Below are positions 24,127-28,447 of a stretch of 28,447 nucleotides of DNA, in pieces (within the stretch, counting starts at the first letter, position 1; each line of letters begins with the position of its first letter). Position numbers and translations under genes: made by a program. The notes under the pieces were generated by a model. It was given only the letters and a program-made list of their open reading frames with translations, was not told where the DNA came from and ran no database searches. Origin of the DNA: Candidatus Micrarchaeota archaeon UBA95 (GTDB taxonomy: Archaea; Micrarchaeota; Micrarchaeia; Norongarragalinales; Norongarragalinaceae); contig DALH01000048.1 in NCBI GenBank assembly GCA_002499405.1, forward strand, positions 1 through 28,447. The letters are read 5' to 3'.

Positions 24127-24414
24127 AACGCCTTCCTCAACTGCTTGGCGAACGATTCCAATCTCGGTTTTTTTCTTGTTGAATTCGGTTGGGGTATAAC
24201 ACAGATAGTCCGCGGAGTAAAAACCAGTTGCATTCGTTGCTTGCAGCTGCCGGTCCGGGAATTTGACGCCTTCAAACGCCTTGGAAACGATGATGAAGTC
24301 ATAGTCGCTGTGCTTCAGGTAATCGCCGCGGGCGCGGGAACCGAATAAAAGGATTTTTTCGGCGTTCAAGTGCTTCCTTAGTTTTCGCGCGATTTTCCTT
24401 GCCTTGTCGTCCAT
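24115..24414 (-). CDS. MNT-type minimal nucleotidyltransferase (antitoxin of HEPN/MNT pair)
   Basis: This 99-residue protein is a DNA polymerase beta-fold minimal nucleotidyltransferase. The signature GSRARGDYLKHSDYDFIIV is intact, with G25-S26 and the catalytic acids D37 and D39. Proteins of this family pair with HEPN proteins, and characterised members inactivate the HEPN toxin by adding AMP units. ATG 24414 is chosen because GGGTGA lies just upstream, although a TTG at 24432 would add six residues. It overlaps the HEPN gene by 37 bp, so the two are translationally coupled, HEPN first. Confidence 0.88.
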   Translation of the reverse strand: MDDKARKIARKLRKHLNAEKILLFGSRARGDYLKHSDYDFIIVSKAFEGVKFPDRQLQATNATGFYSADYLCYTPTEFNKKKTEIGIVRQAVEEGVSLP

Positions 24415-24779
24415 TTCTTCACCCACTTCCAAACGGTTTCCAGGTTGTCAAGCTTTCTTTTGGCGATTGTTTCATCATAGGCGTCCGCCGGCACGCCGTT
24501 TGCCGCGTCTGGGTAACGCGCGACCGCGTAGTCCGCATTCAAATCCACTAACGCAGTCAAAACCTGTTTGGGCGCCTTCGCGGCGCGACCAAATTCTATT
24601 ATGCCGTGACCATCAGGGTAAACGCGTTTCTCCTCTATAATCATTGCCTTCAAGGCTTTTTCAGCGCTTTGCTGGCAGAAGAACGCGACCACGTACCAGC
24701 GACCCTGACCAAAATTTATTTTAGCGGTTTTAAGGTCCTCCTTTGCCTGCTTCAACCAGTTCAAGGATTCGGGTCGCAT
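24378..24779 (-). CDS. HEPN-domain protein (putative toxin of HEPN/MNT pair)
   Basis: This is a 133-residue all-helical HEPN protein. The N-terminus NWLKQAKEDLKTAKINFGQGRWYVV and the core CQQSAEKALKAMII (35-48) are textbook HEPN, as are the later DYAVARYPDAANG and the C-terminal helix KRKLDNLETVWKWVKK. The RX4-6H RNase motif of the best-studied HEPN toxins is not apparent here. The protein may belong to the subgroup in which HEPN is a binding partner rather than a nuclease. A TATA-like box 27 nt before ATG 24779 supports a leaderless start. It shares an 81-bp divergent promoter region with ndk. Confidence 0.87.
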   Translation of the reverse strand: MRPESLNWLKQAKEDLKTAKINFGQGRWYVVAFFCQQSAEKALKAMIIEEKRVYPDGHGIIEFGRAAKAPKQVLTALVDLNADYAVARYPDAANGVPADAYDETIAKRKLDNLETVWKWVKKWTTRQGKSREN

Positions 24780-24802
24780 TTAAGGATATAAGGAATGATT
24801 GG

Positions 24803-24809
24803 TTTTAAA
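24803..24809 (-). promoter_or_regulatory. TATA-like box for the HEPN/MNT operon
   Basis: Minus-strand TTTAAAA is centred 27 nt upstream of ATG 24779, with no Shine-Dalgarno, implying a leaderless transcript. Confidence 0.6.
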
Positions 24810-24832
24810 GCAAGTGCAACGCGCGTAAAACA

Positions 24833-24839
24833 TTAAAAA
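24833..24839 (+). promoter_or_regulatory. TATA-like box for the ndk-dut-guaB operon
   Basis: TTAAAAA is centred 25 nt upstream of ATG 24861, with no Shine-Dalgarno, implying leaderless transcription of the nucleotide operon. Confidence 0.6.
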
Positions 24840-24860
24840 CCGTTCTCCCATAACTGTTTA

Positions 24861-25328
24861 ATGGAAGCACTTGTTCTCAGCCAAAAACCCGCTCGTGAGG
24901 AGAGAACCCTCTTGTTCTTCAAGCCCGACCTCGCGGAAAGCGGACGCGAACCCGAAGCAGAAAAGGATTTGTTGAAACGTTTGAAAGCGCTTGGCTTGCG
25001 CGTCGTGAAAAAAGCGAAGGCAAAACCGTCCCGCAAAACAATTGAAGAGCATTACGCCGAGCACGTTGGAAAATTGTTTTACCCCGAACTGGTGAACTCT
25101 GTTTCGGAACACGAAATCGCGTTGTTCGTGGTGGAAGGCACGGACGCAGTTAAAAAGTGCCGCAAAATGATGGGCGCCACGGACCCCGCGAAAGCCGCTC
25201 CCAACTCTTTCAGGGCGAGGTGGGCAACGGATAAGACGAGGAACGCAATTCACGGCTCGGCAAGCGTTGAAGACGCCGAACGCGAATTAAGGATTTGGGC
25301 GCCTTATCTCCTGGGGAAGAGAAAATGA
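24861..25328 (+). CDS. ndk: Nucleoside diphosphate kinase
   Basis: This 155-residue enzyme moves the gamma-phosphate of ATP to other nucleoside diphosphates through a phosphohistidine. Seen are the opening TLLFFKPD (K21-P22-D23), HYAEHVGKLFYPELV, GATDPAKAAPNSFRARWA and the active-site motif RNAIHGSASVEDAEREL with His131. The length is close to the usual 150, with a roughly 14-residue N-terminal extension. ATG 24861 is supported by the TATA-like box 25 nt upstream. It is first in an operon with dut and guaB, all in nucleotide supply; its stop overlaps the dut start (ATGA). Confidence 0.96.
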   Translation: MEALVLSQKPAREERTLLFFKPDLAESGREPEAEKDLLKRLKALGLRVVKKAKAKPSRKTIEEHYAEHVGKLFYPELVNSVSEHEIALFVVEGTDAVKKCRKMMGATDPAKAAPNSFRARWATDKTRNAIHGSASVEDAERELRIWAPYLLGKRK

Positions 25329-25828
25329 TTCTGGACAAGGACTCGCTGGCGGAGAGAATCGTCTCCCAAAAAATCGTGGAGGAGTTAAAGGACGCGAAAC
25401 ACCAACTCCAACCCGCCAGCATTGACTTGACTCTGGAAAAAGCGCATTCATTCAAGAACGCGGGCTCAATTGACTTTGATAACGCCGAGCGGGTCATCAG
25501 CGAAACCGCGGAAATCCCTTTTGAAGGGGGGTGGGTTCGCCTGGAAAAAGGCGCTTACAAGGTTCGGTTTGCCGAAGCCGTGCGCGTCCCGGGTGACCTC
25601 GCCGCAATAACGTTCGCGCGCTCTTCCCTGGCGCGGTGCGGGTGCGACTTGTACAACGGGTGGTGGGACCCGGGCTACCACGGCAAGGGCGAGGGCCTCC
25701 TAGTAGTGCACAACCCGCACGGCGTGCGCCTCAAGAAGGGCGCGAAAATAGCGCAACTCGTATTCGTTTCCCTGCACAAGGAGGCAAGCGAGTTATACAA
25801 AGGAATGCATAAGGGTGAGAATTTGTGA
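25325..25828 (+). CDS. dut: dUTP diphosphatase, archaeal dCTP deaminase/dUTPase family
   Basis: This 167-residue enzyme is expected to hydrolyse dUTP to dUMP and diphosphate, keeping uracil out of DNA and supplying dTMP synthesis. Visible are QLQPASIDLTLEK, SIDFDNAERVIS, the core ARSSLARCGC, then WWDPGYHGKGEGLLVVHNPHG, KKGAKIAQLVFV and the C-terminal tail YKGMHKGENL. These match the archaeal dUTPase branch of the dCTP deaminase superfamily as I know it. The bifunctional dCTP deaminase/dUTPase type is the alternative. ATG 25325 overlaps the ndk stop, and the guaB GTG overlaps its stop. Confidence 0.92.
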   Translation: MILDKDSLAERIVSQKIVEELKDAKHQLQPASIDLTLEKAHSFKNAGSIDFDNAERVISETAEIPFEGGWVRLEKGAYKVRFAEAVRVPGDLAAITFARSSLARCGCDLYNGWWDPGYHGKGEGLLVVHNPHGVRLKKGAKIAQLVFVSLHKEASELYKGMHKGENL

Positions 25829-26919
25829 GGGAAGCGCTATCCTACGACGACGTTCTCCTCGTGCCACAACGCTCCAATGCCTCGCGGCGCAAGGCAGACC
25901 TGGCAACGATGTTCACCAAAAAAATCGCGTTAAAAATCCCTTTTTGCAGTGCCGCCATGGACACCGTAACCGAGAAGGGGATGGCAATTGCAATTGCTGA
26001 AGCCGGCGGAATAGGCGTAATCCACCGCAACCTCTCCGCTGAAGAACAGGCGGGAATGGTTGCAAAAGTAAAAAGCATTCAAGGCGGAGGGGACGCGTGC
26101 GTTGACTCGGCGGGAATGCTGCGCGTCGCGACCGCAATTGGAACCAACGATTTGGAGCGCGTCAAGGCATTACAAGAAGCAGGCGTGGACGCGGTGGTAA
26201 TCGACCGCGCGCACGGCCACCACGAAAGCGTTTTGACGGCGGTCAAGGAAATCAAAGCCGCGTTCCCGGGTTTGCAGGTCGTTGCCGGAAACGTGGTAAC
26301 GGAGGAGGGCGCGCGCGACCTCGTTGAGGCGGGAGTTGACGCCGTCAAGGTCGGCGTAGGCCCGGGCGCGATTTGCACCACGCGCGTCGTAACCGGTTTT
26401 GGGGTTCCCCAGTTAACCGCAATAATGGATGCCGTAAGGGGGGCGGGCGGCGTGCCCGTAATCGCGGACGGCGGCGTGAAATACTCGGGTGACGCAGCAA
26501 AGGCGTTGGCCGCCGGAGCTTCAAGCGTAATGATGGGTTCAATGTTCGCGGGAACGGACGAGGCGCCCGGCGAAGTCGTGGAAATTGACGGCAAGCAATT
26601 CAAGAATTACCGCGGCATGGGTTCCACGGCCGCAATGGAGAAGGGGTCCAAGTCGCGTTACGGCCAGGAAGGCGTTGCAGGCAGGGAACTCGTAGCCGAA
26701 GGGGTTGAGGGAAGCGTGGAATGTAAGGGAAGCGTGAAAAGCGTGTTACACCAGTTGGCGGGCGGCGTGAAAAGCGCGCTCGCTTACGGCGGAGCCGAAA
26801 ACCTGGTTCAATTCCGTGAAAAAGCGGTTTTCGTGAGGATAACGGGGAGCGGTCACAAGGAAAGCCACCCCCACTCGCTTTACAACATCAAGGAGGAAGC
26901 CAACTACCGCGTTTTTTAA
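25825..26919 (+). CDS. guaB: IMP dehydrogenase lacking CBS domains
   Basis: This 364-residue TIM-barrel enzyme oxidises IMP to XMP with NAD+, the committed step to GTP. Motifs are LSYDDVLLVP at the N-terminus, the catalytic loop GVGPGAICTTR with Cys184, IADGGVKYSGD, the flap with GMGSTAAME and SRYGQEG (R278-Y279), and the C-terminus SGHKESHPHSLYN. The usual CBS pair (about 120 residues) is absent: the barrel runs straight from KVKSIQGGGD to MLRVATAIG. Usual full-length enzymes are about 480-500 residues. The IDRAHGH motif has Arg128 where Thr or Ser is common. The flap argues against GMP reductase. GTG 25825 overlaps the dut stop. Confidence 0.93.
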   Translation: MREALSYDDVLLVPQRSNASRRKADLATMFTKKIALKIPFCSAAMDTVTEKGMAIAIAEAGGIGVIHRNLSAEEQAGMVAKVKSIQGGGDACVDSAGMLRVATAIGTNDLERVKALQEAGVDAVVIDRAHGHHESVLTAVKEIKAAFPGLQVVAGNVVTEEGARDLVEAGVDAVKVGVGPGAICTTRVVTGFGVPQLTAIMDAVRGAGGVPVIADGGVKYSGDAAKALAAGASSVMMGSMFAGTDEAPGEVVEIDGKQFKNYRGMGSTAAMEKGSKSRYGQEGVAGRELVAEGVEGSVECKGSVKSVLHQLAGGVKSALAYGGAENLVQFREKAVFVRITGSGHKESHPHSLYNIKEEANYRVF

Positions 26920-26943
26920 TTGGCGGGCAGTAATAAATGCGGA

Positions 26944-28447
26944 ATGGGTTACCTGGACTCGTTAGTGGACCAAGCCAAACAAGTCAAGACCGAGGACGAG
27001 GGCGCAGTCTCCGAAGCAAAAAAAGAGTTGGTGGAGGAATACGAGGGCGCCAAGATTTACCGGTTCAGCGGAGACCCCGTGCTCCACTACGAAGTGCATT
27101 CACCGCACTTTCGCGGAGCCGAAAAAAAAGTCATCAAGTCCTTGATGAACATCGCCATAGGCGTGCTCCCGCCCATACGCGACCTGACCCAAAAGGAAAA
27201 GGAGAAGCGTTACTTCAAGGAAATCCGCAAGATAATTGACGAAACCCCTGAACTGAACCTGCCCGAAAACTCCAAGGACTTCTACGCGAAAAGCGTGGTC
27301 CGCGAAATGATCGGGTACGGCATCATTGACCCCTTGACGCGGGACGATCAACTCGAAGAAATAATGGTTAACGGCCCCAACAAAGACGTGTACGTCTACC
27401 ACCGCAAGTACGGGTCAATGAAGACCAACGTGGTGTTTTACGAGGACGAAGACATTCGCGACGTCATCGACCGAATCGCGCGCAACATAGGCAGGAGAAT
27501 AGACACGCAAGTGCCGATTCTGGACGCCCGCCTGCCGGACGGGACCCGCGTCAACGCAACCCTCCCCCCAATCAGCTTGGACGGCGCAACTCTCACCCTC
27601 CGCAAGTTCCGCCAGGACCCGATGAGCGTCGTGGACCTCGTCAAAGTGGGCACGATGGACTTGGAAGTGGCTGCGTTCCTGTGGCTTGCCACGGACGGCC
27701 TCGGCGTCAAACCCGCGAACACCCTGATTTCGGGCGGGACCGCGTCCGGCAAGACAACCACGCTCAACGTTTTGTGCTCCTTCATCCCCAACCGCGAACG
27801 CGTGCTCTCAATAGAAGACACCGCGGAATTAAATTTGCCGTTGGAGCACTGGCTGCGCTTCGAGGTCCGGCCCCCAAGCATGGAAGGCACCGGCGAAATC
27901 AACATGAACGACTTGGTGAAAAACGCGTTGCGCATGCGCCCCGACCGCATCATCGTGGGCGAAATCCGCGGCGCCGAGGGTTACACCATGTTCGCCGCCA
28001 TGAACACCGGGCACTCAGGCAGTTTGGGAACCGTGCACGCCAACTCCGCAAGGGAAACCCTCATCCGCCTCTTGTCTCCCCCCATCAGCGTGCCCGACAT
28101 CATGCTCACGGCCCTCAACCTCATCCTCATGCAGAACCGCATTTACGACCGCCGCAAGGGCTCCATCCGCCGCATCACGGAACTCGCTGAAATCATTCCC
28201 ACGAAGGAAGGCAAAGCCGACCTCCAAATCCTTTACTCATGGGACCCCGTAAAAGACGAACTCATTAAAACGGGCAGGGAAAGCGTTTACCTCTCAATCC
28301 TGAAACACTTCACCGGCATGACCGACGAAGAAATCAATGCCGAGCTCTCAGCGCGCAAAGCCGTGCTCGAAAAACTCGTTAAAAACAACGTGCGAAAACT
28401 GGATGACGTCTGCTTCATAACCCATAAATACTTGGTGGAGAAAAAAA
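26944..28447 (+). CDS. Type II/IV secretion system ATPase (CpaF/TadA-like), runs off the right edge
   Basis: This frame is open from ATG 26944 to the window end (501 codons, no stop seen), so the C-terminus is missing or only just beyond the edge. It has a charged N-terminal region and the N-domain (VNGPNKDVYVYHRKYGS, IDTQVPILDARLPDGTRVNA, TLRKFRQDPMS). Walker A is GGTASGKTT (264-272), the acidic motif is IEDTAEL (290-296), and Walker B is RIIVGEIRG with E340. A His-box-like GTVHANS follows. It powers assembly or export of pilin-like proteins, presumably for the same system as the 4660 ATPase or a parallel one. It follows guaB after 24 bp without a clear Shine-Dalgarno and probably shares that transcript. 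It has no intein at the acidic motif. Confidence 0.93.
   Translation, partial: MGYLDSLVDQAKQVKTEDEGAVSEAKKELVEEYEGAKIYRFSGDPVLHYEVHSPHFRGAEKKVIKSLMNIAIGVLPPIRDLTQKEKEKRYFKEIRKIIDETPELNLPENSKDFYAKSVVREMIGYGIIDPLTRDDQLEEIMVNGPNKDVYVYHRKYGSMKTNVVFYEDEDIRDVIDRIARNIGRRIDTQVPILDARLPDGTRVNATLPPISLDGATLTLRKFRQDPMSVVDLVKVGTMDLEVAAFLWLATDGLGVKPANTLISGGTASGKTTTLNVLCSFIPNRERVLSIEDTAELNLPLEHWLRFEVRPPSMEGTGEINMNDLVKNALRMRPDRIIVGEIRGAEGYTMFAAMNTGHSGSLGTVHANSARETLIRLLSPPISVPDIMLTALNLILMQNRIYDRRKGSIRRITELAEIIPTKEGKADLQILYSWDPVKDELIKTGRESVYLSILKHFTGMTDEEINAELSARKAVLEKLVKNNVRKLDDVCFITHKYLVEKK

Noticed and set aside
26937..27239. A 100-codon frame starting at ATG 26937
   Set aside because: It is out of frame with the secretion ATPase that starts at 26944. 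Its translation is Arg/Pro/Gly-rich without motifs, while the 26944 frame contains the full ATPase signature set.

Overview
The window reads as archaeal. It encodes the archaeal/eukaryotic-type ribosomal protein S8e, archaeal FtsZ, archaeal-type dUTPase, an archaeosortase-family protein, and a FlaJ/TadC-like membrane protein with two secretion ATPases. A/T-rich TATA-like boxes sit 25-30 nt ahead of many start codons that lack a Shine-Dalgarno sequence, which is the pattern of leaderless archaeal transcripts. Many GTG and TTG starts are used. A small-genome DPANN-type archaeon (for example the Iainarchaeota/Diapherotrites or Micrarchaeota neighbourhood) is my guess from gene style. The sequence alone does not fix the lineage.

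Layout. (1) 1-1256: the ends of a pilus- or surface-type operon with two pilin-like, single-helix proteins. (2) 1245-4494, minus strand: a membrane-anchored zinc-ribbon protein, an Xre-type regulator, and a Yip1-like membrane protein with a glutaminase-like C-terminal domain. (3) 4660-8421: a large type II/IV secretion ATPase interrupted by a 496-residue intein carrying LAGLIDADG endonuclease motifs. (4) 8500-10002: ftsZ, then rps8e on the opposite strand, converging on a shared T-rich terminator. (5) 10109-21059: an apparent cell-surface operon with a double-F-domain TadC/FlaJ-like platform protein, a small archaeosortase-family protease, a cysteine-rich pilin-like protein, and a 2213-residue surface protein. 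That last protein has tandem carboxypeptidase-regulatory-like beta domains and a Gln/Tyr/Gly-rich prion-like segment. (6) 21060-24780: an accessory island holding three two-gene toxin-antitoxin modules (RelE-like, AbiE, HEPN/MNT) and a small membrane protein. The promoter and first codons of that small gene also occur as a truncated copy at the far left of the island. (7) 24861-28447: a tight nucleotide-metabolism operon (ndk, dut, CBS-less guaB) followed by a second, intein-free secretion ATPase that runs off the right edge.

How the parts fit. The two ATPases, the platform protein, the pilin-like proteins, the archaeosortase and the giant adhesin-like protein together suggest a type IV-pilus-like surface assembly pathway in which a membrane transpeptidase may process or anchor an exported protein. 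The cognate sorting signal is not recognisable in this window, so that link is inference. The toxin-antitoxin island looks like a later insertion between this surface operon and the nucleotide operon. No tRNA, rRNA or CRISPR array was seen. No gene-free stretch exceeds 300 bases; the longest is 21060-21298, which holds the truncated promoter/N-terminus copy and one member of a short imperfect repeat pair.
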